In this document: positions 34,797 to 43,712 of the stretch, piece by piece
Layout: every line of letters starts with the position of its first letter
Position numbering within the stretch: the first letter of the stretch is position 1
Assembly: GCA_964436865.1 (NCBI GenBank)
Contig: CAYTFK010000016.1
Location: 1-45,619 of the forward strand
Direction: 5' to 3'
DNA from: JAXGPP01 sp964436865
Lineage (GTDB): Bacteria > Planctomycetota > Planctomycetia > Pirellulales > Thermoguttaceae
DNA length: 45,619 bases
Translations under genes and position numbers: made by a program
The notes under the pieces: generated by a model
What the model was told of the DNA's origin: nothing
Seen by the model: the letters and a program-made list of their open reading frames with translations, nothing else
Databases searched by the model: none

Positions 34797-35603
34797 ATGC
34801 TGAAGCTACTCCAAGCTATGAACAGCTTCGTTCGCGCCTTGCTCGGATTGGCGATCGTGGGCGCGTTAGCCGGATTGGGGTGGTTCGGATACGAGAACTA
34901 CTACGCCGAGAAGCACGCGTTGGAGAAGAGCCGGGCCCAGCTTGCCAGCCTTTCCAGAGAGCTTGATGATCGGCGGCAGGAGATCAACCGGCTCAATATT
35001 GACCTTGAGGCCAGGAAACAGGAGATCGAGAAACTCAACGCGACCATCAAGCTGTTGACTCTGGACCAGCGGATCGCCCGCATCGAAGTCTTGGGGCAGG
35101 AGGGCTCTCAGGAGCAGGGCGACCTGCGATCCCGGCTCAGTTTCGTCGAACTGAATGAACAGGGACAACCGCTGGAAAAGCCGAAAGTGTTTACCGTTGC
35201 CGGCGATGTCGCCTATCTCGATGCGTTGGTGGTCAAGTTCGATGACAAGTACATTGCCGAAGGTGATCCGCTGCGGTCGACTTCCGTAGCCCTCTTTCGC
35301 CGGATCTTCGGCGAGGCCCAGCGTCCGGTCGATGGTTTTCTGCTCGACATTGAGGGGACCCAGCCGACTGCGTACCGCCGGGGTGGCAAACCGTCGGAAT
35401 TCGAGCAGCAACTGTGGGCACGGTTCTGGGAATACGCCAACGATCCGGTGAAGGCGCGGCGAGAGGGTGTCCGAGCCGCCCACGGCGAGGCCCCTTTCAT
35501 CAAGCTGACGCCCGGAAAACGCTACCGGGTCGAACTGCGGGCCTCGGGCGGACTCTCCGTGGTGCCCGAGGAGACGGCCGCCCCGACCAGCAGTACCCTC
35601 TGA
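34797..35603 (+). CDS. Membrane-anchored coiled-coil protein of unknown function
   Basis: 268 residues. One N-terminal helix (~10-31) anchors it, with the rest outside the membrane. Residues ~36-95 are a Glu/Lys/Arg/Leu heptad coiled coil (ALEKSRAQLASLSRELDDR and following). The C-terminal ~165 residues form a domain with VAYLDALVVKFDDKYIAEGDPLRS, LDIEGTQPTAYRRGG and WARFWEYANDPVKARREG. This pattern recurs in planctomycete proteins I recall only as hypothetical. A role in envelope organisation is one guess. Start at 34797 is supported by GAGGG upstream. It is followed by a 503-nt non-coding stretch, so it probably ends a transcript. Confidence 0.65.
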   Translation: MLKLLQAMNSFVRALLGLAIVGALAGLGWFGYENYYAEKHALEKSRAQLASLSRELDDRRQEINRLNIDLEARKQEIEKLNATIKLLTLDQRIARIEVLGQEGSQEQGDLRSRLSFVELNEQGQPLEKPKVFTVAGDVAYLDALVVKFDDKYIAEGDPLRSTSVALFRRIFGEAQRPVDGFLLDIEGTQPTAYRRGGKPSEFEQQLWARFWEYANDPVKARREGVRAAHGEAPFIKLTPGKRYRVELRASGGLSVVPEETAAPTSSTL

Positions 35604-36106
35604 CGGTCTCGGACCCCTCCCCGATTTTTCTTTCTCCTTCGCGGGGGAACCGTGTACTCCCAACCCCGGGTCTGTCCCCGCTTGCCCCTCACGAAGGCGT
35701 CAAGTTCGCTCTGCGGAAATGTCCTCTGCCCGAGCGGTTGCCGAAGGGTCGGTCTCGGCGACAATTTGTCCATCCGCCTCAATCCCGTACCTTCCCTGGA
35801 AGATCGCGGTCGTTAAAATAACGCCAAACCAGTACACAGATGGCGGGCTACTGGCGGCGTTTACGGCGGGGCGGACAGAGTTGTTTCGCCGCCCATCGGC
35901 ACACCCGCGGACCGGCCGTGGCGATGCTGGGTTGACGGTGTCGAACACGAGTTCCGACGGCGTGTCTCTAGGCAGACGACGCTAAGCGCGGTATGGCGTA
36001 ACCACGTTGGACAACTGTCGGCATGGATCCACTGCTATCCGCGTTTGATGGCTGGCACGTATCGGCAGTGGTCGCAGACTCTCCTGGGGAAGTGCTAGGC
36101 TGAACG
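35604..36106. other. 503-bp intergenic region without a convincing gene
   Basis: Two overlapping open frames (about 35700-35948 minus and 35719-35985 plus) have no recognisable similarity, no good SD and Arg/Ala-rich shadow-like composition. Features are a weak stem with TTTTTC at 35605-35630, which may end the preceding transcript, a GC-rich stretch at 35640-35700 that contains CCCGGGTCTGTCCCCG and looks like a REP-type repeat, and CGTTAAAATAACG (35811-35823), a 5-bp-arm inverted repeat. The actA leader at the right end has only AGG as an SD. No tRNA was found. Confidence 0.4.
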
Positions 36107-36757
36107 ATGGGTGGAACGCTCATTCCGCAGTGGATTGACCGGGCCCGGCCGCTGGTCGGGCTGCTGATCGTCGGTGTGCCGCTCTATCTGGTGGGCCTGT
36201 TCTACTACGGTGCCTCCCCAAAGACGATCGACGTCGGCTACATGCCGGAGCAACCAGTGCCGTTCAGCCATGCGTTGCATGCGGGAAAGCTCGGCATGGA
36301 CTGCCGCTACTGTCATACGACGGTGGAACGGGCGGCGCACGCGGCGCTGCCATCGACCGAGATCTGCATGAATTGCCACGCGCGCATCGGCGTCAACCAG
36401 CCGTCGCTATCCCCGGTGCGGCAGAGTTATGCCGAGGGGACACCGGTGCCGTGGATCCGCGTTCACGACCTGCCGGACTTCGTTTACTTCGACCACAGCG
36501 CCCATATCAGCCGTGGCGTGAGCTGTGTCTCCTGCCATGGCCGCGTGGACCGTATGGAAAAGGTCTACCAGGCCGAGCCGTTGCGAATGGGCTGGTGCAT
36601 CGAGTGTCACCGCAATCCGGAGCCGCACCTCCGCCCGGTTGAGTTCGTCACCGATCTGGACTGGGTGCCGCCCGAGGACCCGGTCGAGTTAGGCAAGCGG
36701 CTGCGGAAAGAGAACAACATCAATCCCTCGACCGACTGCTGGACATGCCACCGTTGA
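36107..36757 (+). CDS. actA: Alternative complex III subunit ActA, pentaheme cytochrome c
   Basis: 216 residues. One N-terminal membrane helix (~15-36) anchors the protein on the outer face of the membrane. Five CxxCH heme motifs are present: CRYCH, CMNCH, CVSCH, CIECH and CWTCH, the last at the very C-terminus. That number matches ActA of Rhodothermus-type alternative complex III. It relays electrons from quinol oxidation toward the terminal oxidase. The ATG is fixed by an in-frame stop two codons upstream. Its last 13 nt overlap actB in another frame. Confidence 0.93.
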   Translation: MGGTLIPQWIDRARPLVGLLIVGVPLYLVGLFYYGASPKTIDVGYMPEQPVPFSHALHAGKLGMDCRYCHTTVERAAHAALPSTEICMNCHARIGVNQPSLSPVRQSYAEGTPVPWIRVHDLPDFVYFDHSAHISRGVSCVSCHGRVDRMEKVYQAEPLRMGWCIECHRNPEPHLRPVEFVTDLDWVPPEDPVELGKRLRKENNINPSTDCWTCHR

Positions 36758-39700
36758 ACACGTCCGCTCTCGATAAGCGTGCGACTGCCAGGACGCGATG
36801 GCGCAGTCTGGCCGAACTGGCCGATGCGCCGGAGTATCGCGAGTTTTTGGAGTCCGAGTTTCCCGCCGCCGAAGACCCCGAGGGGGTCAATCGTCGCCGC
36901 TGGCTGCAGATCATGGGAGCTTCGCTGAGCCTTGCCGCCGTGGGGGGCGGTTGTCGCTGGGAGAAGACGGAACTTTTGCCGCTGGCGCGCCGTCCCGACA
37001 ATCGCGTGCCGGGTGAGCCCCAGTATTTCGCCACCGCGATGGAACTTGACGGCGCGGCGGTAGGCCTGCTCGTGCAATCCGTCGATGGGCGGCCGATCAA
37101 GATCGAGGGCAATCCACAGCACCCGCAGAGTCTCGGTGCGACGACCGCGTGGCACCAGGCCTCGCTCCTGCACCTCTACGATCCCGACCGCAGCAGCTTT
37201 CCCGTCGAGCGAGCCGGTCCCCGGGTGGAGAAACGTTCGTGGGAGCAGGCCGATCGAGCGCTCCGCGAGCGGCTGGCCGAATCGCCGGACGGCGCCGGCC
37301 TGCGGATTCTCAGTGAAGCGAGCAGCTCGCCGACGTTCGCGGCGATGCGCGCCCGGCTTGAAGCGCGGCTGCCGCAGGCGCGCTGGCACGAGTACGAGCC
37401 GTTCTCGCGCGACAACGAGCGCGAGGGGACGCGGCTGGCATTCGGAAAGCCCTATCGCGTGCACTATCGTCTCGACCGAGCACGGAGGATCGTGTGCTTT
37501 GATGCCGACATGCTGGCCGTTCATCCGGCAGCGATCGAGTATCAGCAGTGGTACGCCGATGGTCGCGAAGTGGTCGATGGCGATATGAACCGGCTGTATG
37601 CGGTGGAGAGCCGCTACACGGTCACTGGCGCCGCGGCTGACCACCGGCTGCCCGTTCGCTCGAGCCAGATTGGGGCAGTGGTTGCCACCCTGGAGCGTGC
37701 GATCGCCGACCCGTCGGCAACTGAGGATGCAGGTGACGCTGTAGCAAGATTCGTGCGCGCTTTGGCTCAGGACCTGGCGGATCACCGCGGAGCGAGCGTC
37801 GTAGCAGCGGGGCCCGCGCAGCCGCCTGAAGTTCACGCGGCGGTGCAGCGGATCAATGCGGCCCTGGGCAACGCGGGCCAGACCGTTCTCTACTATCCCG
37901 AGCCCGAGCGGCCGAGCCATGTCGAGGATCTCACGGCGCTGGTTGAAGCGATGAGGGCCGGAGAGGTCAAGACCCTTGTGATTCTCGGCGGAAACCCGGT
38001 GCTCAATGCGCCGGCCGATTTGGGATTCGCCGCGGCCTTGGGCGAGGTTCCGGCGTCGATCCATCTCAGCCTCTACGTTGACGAGACCTCCGAGCGGGCA
38101 ACCTGGCATCTGCCGCGGGCGCACTATCTGGAGTCCTGGGGGGATGCTCGTGGCTTCGACGGCACGTACACGCTGCTCCAGCCGCTCATCGATCCGTTGC
38201 TGGGCGGCCGGTCGGCGATCGAGGTACTGGCCCGGATTCTCGACGAAGGGCCAACCAGCGGTTACGAACTGGTTCAGCAGCAATTTCGCACGGAATTCGG
38301 CGAGGAAGGCTTCGACGCGCGATGGCAGACGGCGGTTCACGAGGGTCTGGTGGCCGACAGTGCCTGGCAACCGGAAACGCCGCAGGTTCAGGCGGTTGAA
38401 TCGGCCGAGCGAACCCTTGCCGAAACAGGTGGCGCGCAGGGCCTGGAAATCGTCTTCTTTCCCGACAACTCGGTTTTCGACGGGCGGTTCGCCAACAATG
38501 GTTGGCTGCAGGAAATGCCCGACCCGCTGACCAAGCTGACCTGGGACAATGCCGCCCTGATCGATCCCCGGACTGCCGAATCGCTGGGCATCGAGCACGG
38601 TACGATCGCCCGGCTGAGCTATGGTGGCCACGAGATGGAAATTCCCGCTTACGTGCTCCCCGGCCAGGCGGAAGGGAGCGTTGCGGTGGCGGCGGGCTAC
38701 GGTCGCACCGCCGCCGGCTATGTCGGCGGCAGCGAGACCGAGGGTATCGCCCCGGTCGGAGTCGACGCCTACCGCCTGCGGCAAAGCCGGGCGATGTACT
38801 TCGACGGCGGGCTGTCGATCGCACCTACCGGTCGGCCCTATCGTCTGGCCTGCACCCAGGATCATCATGCCATCGACAAGGTCGGCCTGGAAGAGCGGGG
38901 CCACCGCGTAGGGGAACTAGCCCGCAGTGCGACTCTGGCTCAATACAAAGAACATCCCCACTTCGCGCACGAGGCCGGCCATACGCCCCAAGTCTCGCTG
39001 TGGAAGGAGCACGAGTTCCCGGGAGAGCATCACTGGGGCATGTCGATTGACCTGTCGAAGTGCATCGGCTGCAATGCTTGCGTCGTTGCCTGTCAGGCCG
39101 AGAACAACGTGCCCGTGGTCGGCAAACAGCGGGTTCTCGAATATCGCGAGATGCACTGGCTCAGGATCGATCGCTATTTCGAAGGCGGGCTGGAGAACCC
39201 AATCGCCCATCATCAGCCGATTCCCTGCATGCACTGCGAGAACGCGCCCTGCGAAGCCGTCTGCCCGGTCGCAGCGACGGTGCATAGCAGGGAGGGCCTC
39301 AATGAGATGGTGTACAACCGCTGTGTTGGCACCCGGTACTGTTCGAACAACTGTCCCTACAAGGTCCGCCGGTTCAACTTTTTCAACTTCGCCAAGCAGT
39401 TCGACAACCCGCGATCGGACCTCACCAAGATGATCTTGAACCCCGAGGTCACCGTCCGCTCACGCGGCGTGATGGAGAAGTGCACCTACTGCGTCCAACG
39501 GATCCAGGCGGCGCGCACCGCCTCGGTCCGCGAAGGGCGTCTGATAGCCGATGGCGAGATTCAGACCGCCTGCCAGCAGGCGTGCCCGAGCCGCGCGATC
39601 GTGTTCGGCGACATCGCCGATCCCTCCTCCAAGGTCGCGCAGCTCATGGCCGCCGACCGCAGCTACGGGATGCTCGAAGAGCTCAACACCCAGCCCCGCA

Positions 39701-39780
39701 CCAGGTATCTCGCCCGGATTCGCAACCCCAATCCGCGACTCGAAGACGTTGCCCATGGCCACGATCACCGCACCGGTTAG
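36745..39780 (+). CDS. actB: Alternative complex III subunit ActB (molybdopterin-fold plus iron-sulfur domains)
   Basis: 1011 residues. A Tat signal RRWLQIM (~51-57) leads into a hydrophobic stretch ending in GGGC (Cys70), a possible but imperfect lipobox. Residues ~70-750 resemble the molybdopterin oxidoreductase fold but lack the N-terminal Fe-S and Mo ligands, as in known ActB. The C-terminal ferredoxin part has CIGCNACVVAC (773-783), CMHCENAPCEAVC (828-840), CVGTRYCSNNC (860-870) and CTYC (913-916) with CQQAC (943-947), enough for three or four Fe-S clusters. It carries electrons inside the complex. The N-terminus overlaps actA and the C-terminus overlaps actC. Confidence 0.94.
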   Translation: MPPLNTSALDKRATARTRWRSLAELADAPEYREFLESEFPAAEDPEGVNRRRWLQIMGASLSLAAVGGGCRWEKTELLPLARRPDNRVPGEPQYFATAMELDGAAVGLLVQSVDGRPIKIEGNPQHPQSLGATTAWHQASLLHLYDPDRSSFPVERAGPRVEKRSWEQADRALRERLAESPDGAGLRILSEASSSPTFAAMRARLEARLPQARWHEYEPFSRDNEREGTRLAFGKPYRVHYRLDRARRIVCFDADMLAVHPAAIEYQQWYADGREVVDGDMNRLYAVESRYTVTGAAADHRLPVRSSQIGAVVATLERAIADPSATEDAGDAVARFVRALAQDLADHRGASVVAAGPAQPPEVHAAVQRINAALGNAGQTVLYYPEPERPSHVEDLTALVEAMRAGEVKTLVILGGNPVLNAPADLGFAAALGEVPASIHLSLYVDETSERATWHLPRAHYLESWGDARGFDGTYTLLQPLIDPLLGGRSAIEVLARILDEGPTSGYELVQQQFRTEFGEEGFDARWQTAVHEGLVADSAWQPETPQVQAVESAERTLAETGGAQGLEIVFFPDNSVFDGRFANNGWLQEMPDPLTKLTWDNAALIDPRTAESLGIEHGTIARLSYGGHEMEIPAYVLPGQAEGSVAVAAGYGRTAAGYVGGSETEGIAPVGVDAYRLRQSRAMYFDGGLSIAPTGRPYRLACTQDHHAIDKVGLEERGHRVGELARSATLAQYKEHPHFAHEAGHTPQVSLWKEHEFPGEHHWGMSIDLSKCIGCNACVVACQAENNVPVVGKQRVLEYREMHWLRIDRYFEGGLENPIAHHQPIPCMHCENAPCEAVCPVAATVHSREGLNEMVYNRCVGTRYCSNNCPYKVRRFNFFNFAKQFDNPRSDLTKMILNPEVTVRSRGVMEKCTYCVQRIQAARTASVREGRLIADGEIQTACQQACPSRAIVFGDIADPSSKVAQLMAADRSYGMLEELNTQPRTRYLARIRNPNPRLEDVAHGHDHRTG

Positions 39781-41152
39781 CGACAACACCTTCAACGACC
39801 CCACGCAGCGGGCGCCGTTGGTTACCGGTGGCCACGACTACGCCGCGGTGACGGAGATCGTCAGCAGCGTGGCGGAGCGGCCGCGTCCGCCATTGGGCTG
39901 GTATATCGCGTTCGCCATCTCGTCTTCGCTCACGCTGATGCTGTTCGTGCTGATCGGATACTTGATTGGCACCGGCATCGGCGTGTGGGGCAACAACGTC
40001 CCGGTGGCCTGGGCGTTCGACATCGTAAACCTCGTGTTCTGGATCGGCATTGGCCATGCGGGAACGCTGATCTCGGCCATCCTGTTTCTTTTCCGCCAAT
40101 GGTGGCGAACGAGCATCAACCGCGCCGCCGAGGCGATGACGCTCTTCGCCGTGGCCTGCGCGGGAATCTACCCTACGATCCACGTGGGCCGGATCTGGTT
40201 TCTGTACTGGCTGGCCCCCTATCCGAACTCGATGCTCATTTGGCCGCAGTTCCGCAGCCCCCTGATGTGGGACGTGTTCGCCATCAGCACCTATGGACTG
40301 GTGTCGCTTTTGTTCTGGTACCTCGGCCTGATCCCCGATCTGGCCACTCTCCGCGACCGGGCGGTGTCGCCGCTGAGGCGGGCGGCTTACGGACTGTTTG
40401 CCCTTGGCTGGCGAGGGTCCGCCCGGCAGTGGCACCGTTATGAGCGGGCATACCTCATTCTGGCCGGTCTGGCGACGCCCCTGGTGCTGAGCGTCCACTC
40501 GGTGGTGAGCTTCGACTTCGCCACCTCGCAGTTGCCGGGCTGGCACACCACGATCTTCCCGCCCTATTTCGTGGCCGGTGCGATCTTCAGCGGATTCGCC
40601 ATGGTGGTAACGTTGATGGTGCCGGCGCGGGCCTTCTTCGGGCTTCGCGATCTGGTGACCATCCGGCATTTGGAGAACATGAACAAGGTAATCCTGGCCA
40701 CTGGCACGATGGTCGGGTACGCCTACGCCACCGAGTTCTTCATCGCCTGGTACAGCGGCAACCGTTACGAGATGTTCGCGTTCATCAATCGTGCCATGGG
40801 GCCGTATGCCTGGGCCTATTGGACGATGGTCACCTGCAACGTGGTTGTGCCGCAGGCGCTGTGGTTCAAGAAGGTCCGCACGACCCCCTGGATGATGGTT
40901 ATCGTGGCAATACTGGTGAATGTGGGAATGTGGTTCGAGCGATTTGTCATCATCGTTACGTCACTGCACCGCGATTTTCTGCCGTCGAGTTGGGGCATGT
41001 ACGCTCCGACCTGGGTCGACATCGGCATGTTCATCGGCAGCTTCGGGCTGTTCTTCACGCTGTTCCTCCTGTTCTGCCGGTTCCTGCCCATGGTCGCGAT
41101 GGCCGAGGTGAAGGGCATCATGTCGCCCCATCCAGAGAGTGCACACCAATAG
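39755..41152 (+). CDS. actC: Alternative complex III subunit ActC (NrfD-like quinone-interacting membrane protein)
   Basis: 465 residues from the ATG at 39755; the open frame runs further up into actB but that part is out of context. About ten membrane helices are seen, with NrfD-family landmarks GIGHAGTLISAILFLFRQWWRTSINR, YPTIHVGR, LPGWHTTIFPPYFVAGAIFSG and the C-terminal FERFVIIVTSLH. In alternative complex III this subunit binds quinol and may couple proton movement. It overlaps actB by 26 nt and precedes the actD-actE fusion by 56 nt. Confidence 0.93.
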   Translation: MATITAPVSDNTFNDPTQRAPLVTGGHDYAAVTEIVSSVAERPRPPLGWYIAFAISSSLTLMLFVLIGYLIGTGIGVWGNNVPVAWAFDIVNLVFWIGIGHAGTLISAILFLFRQWWRTSINRAAEAMTLFAVACAGIYPTIHVGRIWFLYWLAPYPNSMLIWPQFRSPLMWDVFAISTYGLVSLLFWYLGLIPDLATLRDRAVSPLRRAAYGLFALGWRGSARQWHRYERAYLILAGLATPLVLSVHSVVSFDFATSQLPGWHTTIFPPYFVAGAIFSGFAMVVTLMVPARAFFGLRDLVTIRHLENMNKVILATGTMVGYAYATEFFIAWYSGNRYEMFAFINRAMGPYAWAYWTMVTCNVVVPQALWFKKVRTTPWMMVIVAILVNVGMWFERFVIIVTSLHRDFLPSSWGMYAPTWVDIGMFIGSFGLFFTLFLLFCRFLPMVAMAEVKGIMSPHPESAHQ

Positions 41153-41208
41153 TGCCGCAACCGGTGTTTATACCTGACATGGCTTGTTAGAGCGGGTTAC
41201 ACGAGGCT

Positions 41209-42444
41209 ATGGCCGACACTTCCACACCTGCCGCTCCTACCGCTCCGGCCCCGCGAGTGGCCGGCCTGCTGGCCGAGTTCGAAAGCCCCGACGCCCTCAA
41301 GGCGGCGGCGGTGAGGGTGCGCGAGGAAGGATACCGGAACTGGGACGCCTACAGCCCGTTTCCGGTGCACGGACTGGAACGGGCGATGGGCATCCGGCCG
41401 ACCATCCTCCCGTTGCTGGTCTTCGGGGGCGGCGTGGCAGGCGGTCTCTTCGGTCTGGCGATGCAGATCTACACGAACTCATACGATTATCCTTATCTGG
41501 TGAGCGGGAAACCGTACCTGAGCCTGCCCGCCTTCATCCCAATCACTTTCGAGACAATCGTTCTGTTTGCCGCCATCACCACGTTTCTTTCGGCATTGCT
41601 GCTGAGCAAATTGCCGCAGTGGTGGCACCCGGTCTTCAGCAGCAAACGCTTTGCCCGGGTCACCGACGATGGGTTCTTTCTCGCCCTGGAGGCGCGCGAC
41701 CCCCGCTTTGACGAGGCAACATCGAGGGCGCTGCTGGAGTCGCTCGCCCCGGTGGGCGTCGAAGCGATTTACGATCCGGCCGATTCAGCTCGCATGCCGA
41801 AGGCAATCTATTGGGCGATCGCCTTGCTGCTGATCGCGGCGCTCGTGCCACCGCTCTTCATGGCCAAGGCGCGCGTTACCCGGTCTCCGCGGACGCGGCT
41901 GAACCTGATCAGCGACATGGATTTTCAGGCAAGCTACCGTTCGCAGGAGGCGAGTGTGCTGTTTGCCGACCGCCGCGCGGCCCGACCGCAAGTGGTGGGA
42001 ACAATCGCGCGCGGCGATCTGCGGATCGACGACCATTTCTTTCGCGGCCGCGTCGGTGAGGAGTGGGTGGCCGAATTTCCCAGGCAAGTGGAAATCACCG
42101 CCGACACGATGCGCCGCGGCCAGGAGCGGTTTGGCATTTACTGCGCTGCCTGCCACGGATTGGATGGCGAAGGAGCGGGGATTGTCTCGATCCGGGCCAC
42201 CGAAAGGAAAGAGTCCACGTGGGTCCCGCCACTGTCGCTGCATGCTGAAGCGGTCCGCGAGCAGCGGGTGGGGCAGGTCTTCAATACGATCACCAACGGT
42301 GTGCGCAACATGCCCCCTTACGGCTCGCTGATCCCGGTCCATGACCGGTGGGCCATCGTGCTGTACGTCCAGGCGCTGCAGCGCAGCCAATCGACATCCG
42401 TCGATGAATTGCCGGCGGACCTTCGAGACAAGCTACCCCAGTGA
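41209..42444 (+). CDS. Fused alternative complex III subunits ActD and ActE (DUF3341 plus monoheme cytochrome c)
   Basis: 411 residues. Residues ~18-195 are ActD (DUF3341): VAGLLAEFESPDALKAAA, YSPFPVHGLERAMG and two helices (~63-87, ~103-127). A third helix (~203-222) is followed by an ActE-like cytochrome c domain: DMDFQASYRSQEAS, then the heme motif CAACH (Cys312, Cys315, His316) and NMPPYGSL with the likely axial Met. In Rhodothermus the two are separate and ActE is a lipoprotein; here the third helix replaces the lipid anchor. No frameshift is needed to join them. The stop overlaps the following start as GTGA. Confidence 0.9.
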   Translation: MADTSTPAAPTAPAPRVAGLLAEFESPDALKAAAVRVREEGYRNWDAYSPFPVHGLERAMGIRPTILPLLVFGGGVAGGLFGLAMQIYTNSYDYPYLVSGKPYLSLPAFIPITFETIVLFAAITTFLSALLLSKLPQWWHPVFSSKRFARVTDDGFFLALEARDPRFDEATSRALLESLAPVGVEAIYDPADSARMPKAIYWAIALLLIAALVPPLFMAKARVTRSPRTRLNLISDMDFQASYRSQEASVLFADRRAARPQVVGTIARGDLRIDDHFFRGRVGEEWVAEFPRQVEITADTMRRGQERFGIYCAACHGLDGEGAGIVSIRATERKESTWVPPLSLHAEAVREQRVGQVFNTITNGVRNMPPYGSLIPVHDRWAIVLYVQALQRSQSTSVDELPADLRDKLPQ

Positions 42445-43682
42445 CGGGCAAAGCCATGCATCACGGTGTGCCGGAGCGAACCTTTGACGAACGGGTAACC
42501 CTCGGGGAAGCCGGAACCGGCTTGTCCGTGGTGGCGGGTATCGGCGGTCTTGCGCTGGTGGCGATTGGCGCCGTACTCGGATGGCTCCGTGGCGACGAAT
42601 GGACGTATTTCCTGCACTCCTATCTCGTGCAGTTCTGCTTCTTCCTCAGCCTTTCACTGGGCGCCCTGGTGTTTGTTGCAATCCAGCACGCCACGCGGGC
42701 TGGCTGGAGCGCAAGCCTCCGCCGCCTGGCGGAGATCCTCGCCGCCAACTTCGGCGTGATGGCGCTGTTGTTCCTGCCCATTCTCGTGATCGTACTGCTG
42801 GGCAACCATTCGCTTTATGAGTGGGCCGATCCCAGCCACGTGGCCGAGGATCATTTGCTCCAGCACAAGCAGCCGTACTTGAACGTGCCGTTTTTCATCG
42901 GCCGGGCGGTGGTGTATTTCCTCTTCTGGTGGATGGCCGGGCGTTTTTATCTGTCGCGATCTGTGGCCCAGGATGCCAGCGGCGACCCGGCCATTACGCT
43001 GCAGATGGAGCGTTGGAGCGGCCCGATCATCATAGTTTTCGCGGTGACGGTCACATTCGCCGCTTTTGACTGGCTGATGTCGCTCGATCCGCACTGGTAC
43101 AGCACCATCTACGGGGTTTACTACTTTGCCGGAGCGATTGTCAGCTTCGTCGGGGCGATTACGTTGATAGCCGTATTGCTGCAATCGACGGGGCGGCTCA
43201 CGACGGCGATCCACGTCGAGCACTACCACGATCTGGGAAAGCTGCTCCTGGCGTTTGTGATTTTCTGGGGCTATATCGCTTTCTCGCAATACATGCTCAT
43301 CTGGTACGGCAATATTCCCGAGGAAACGATCTGGTACCTTGCAAGACAGACCGGCCCGTGGGGCTATGTCTCGCTGGCGCTATTGTTCGGACACCTCTTG
43401 ATCCCGTTTTTCGGCCTGCTGCCGCGGGCAATGAAACGGCGGAAGATGTTCCTGGCCGGATGGGGAGTGTGGATCCTCGCCTTCCACTGGCTCGACATTT
43501 ACTGGCTGGTAATGCCCAGGCTCGGCGCCGACGGATTCCCGCCCGGCTTGATCGATCTTTCACTGCTCCTGGGCACCGGCGGACTCTATCTGGCCGGTTT
43601 GATCCGCGTTGCAGGCGCCCACTCGCTGGTCGCGCTGCGTGATCCCCGTCTGGCGGAGGCCCTGGCGTTCGAGAACGTCTAG
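42441..43682 (+). CDS. actF: Alternative complex III subunit ActF (NrfD-like)
   Basis: 413 residues with about ten membrane helices, a shorter relative of ActC. WADPSHVAEDHLLQHKQPYLN, FDWLMSLDPHWYSTIYGVYYFAG and SQYMLIWYGNIPEETIWY are signature stretches of ActF/quinol:electron acceptor oxidoreductase. It lies in the membrane beside ActC. Two starts are possible: GTG at 42441, overlapping the previous stop, or ATG at 42456. I give the first because overlap suggests coupling; neither has a strong SD. Confidence 0.92.
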   Translation: MTGKAMHHGVPERTFDERVTLGEAGTGLSVVAGIGGLALVAIGAVLGWLRGDEWTYFLHSYLVQFCFFLSLSLGALVFVAIQHATRAGWSASLRRLAEILAANFGVMALLFLPILVIVLLGNHSLYEWADPSHVAEDHLLQHKQPYLNVPFFIGRAVVYFLFWWMAGRFYLSRSVAQDASGDPAITLQMERWSGPIIIVFAVTVTFAAFDWLMSLDPHWYSTIYGVYYFAGAIVSFVGAITLIAVLLQSTGRLTTAIHVEHYHDLGKLLLAFVIFWGYIAFSQYMLIWYGNIPEETIWYLARQTGPWGYVSLALLFGHLLIPFFGLLPRAMKRRKMFLAGWGVWILAFHWLDIYWLVMPRLGADGFPPGLIDLSLLLGTGGLYLAGLIRVAGAHSLVALRDPRLAEALAFENV

Positions 43683-43712
43683 AATCCACAATTATTCCAA
43701 GCAGCCGAGACA

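Noticed and set aside
35700..35985. Two overlapping small ORFs (82 and 88 codons) in the gap before actA
   Set aside because: No family resemblance, no good SD, and each is antisense to the other; composition fits random high-GC frames.
39551..39754. 68-codon N-terminal extension of ActC
   Set aside because: It lies wholly within the actB ferredoxin domain in another frame, and ActC-like sequence begins after the ATG at 39755.
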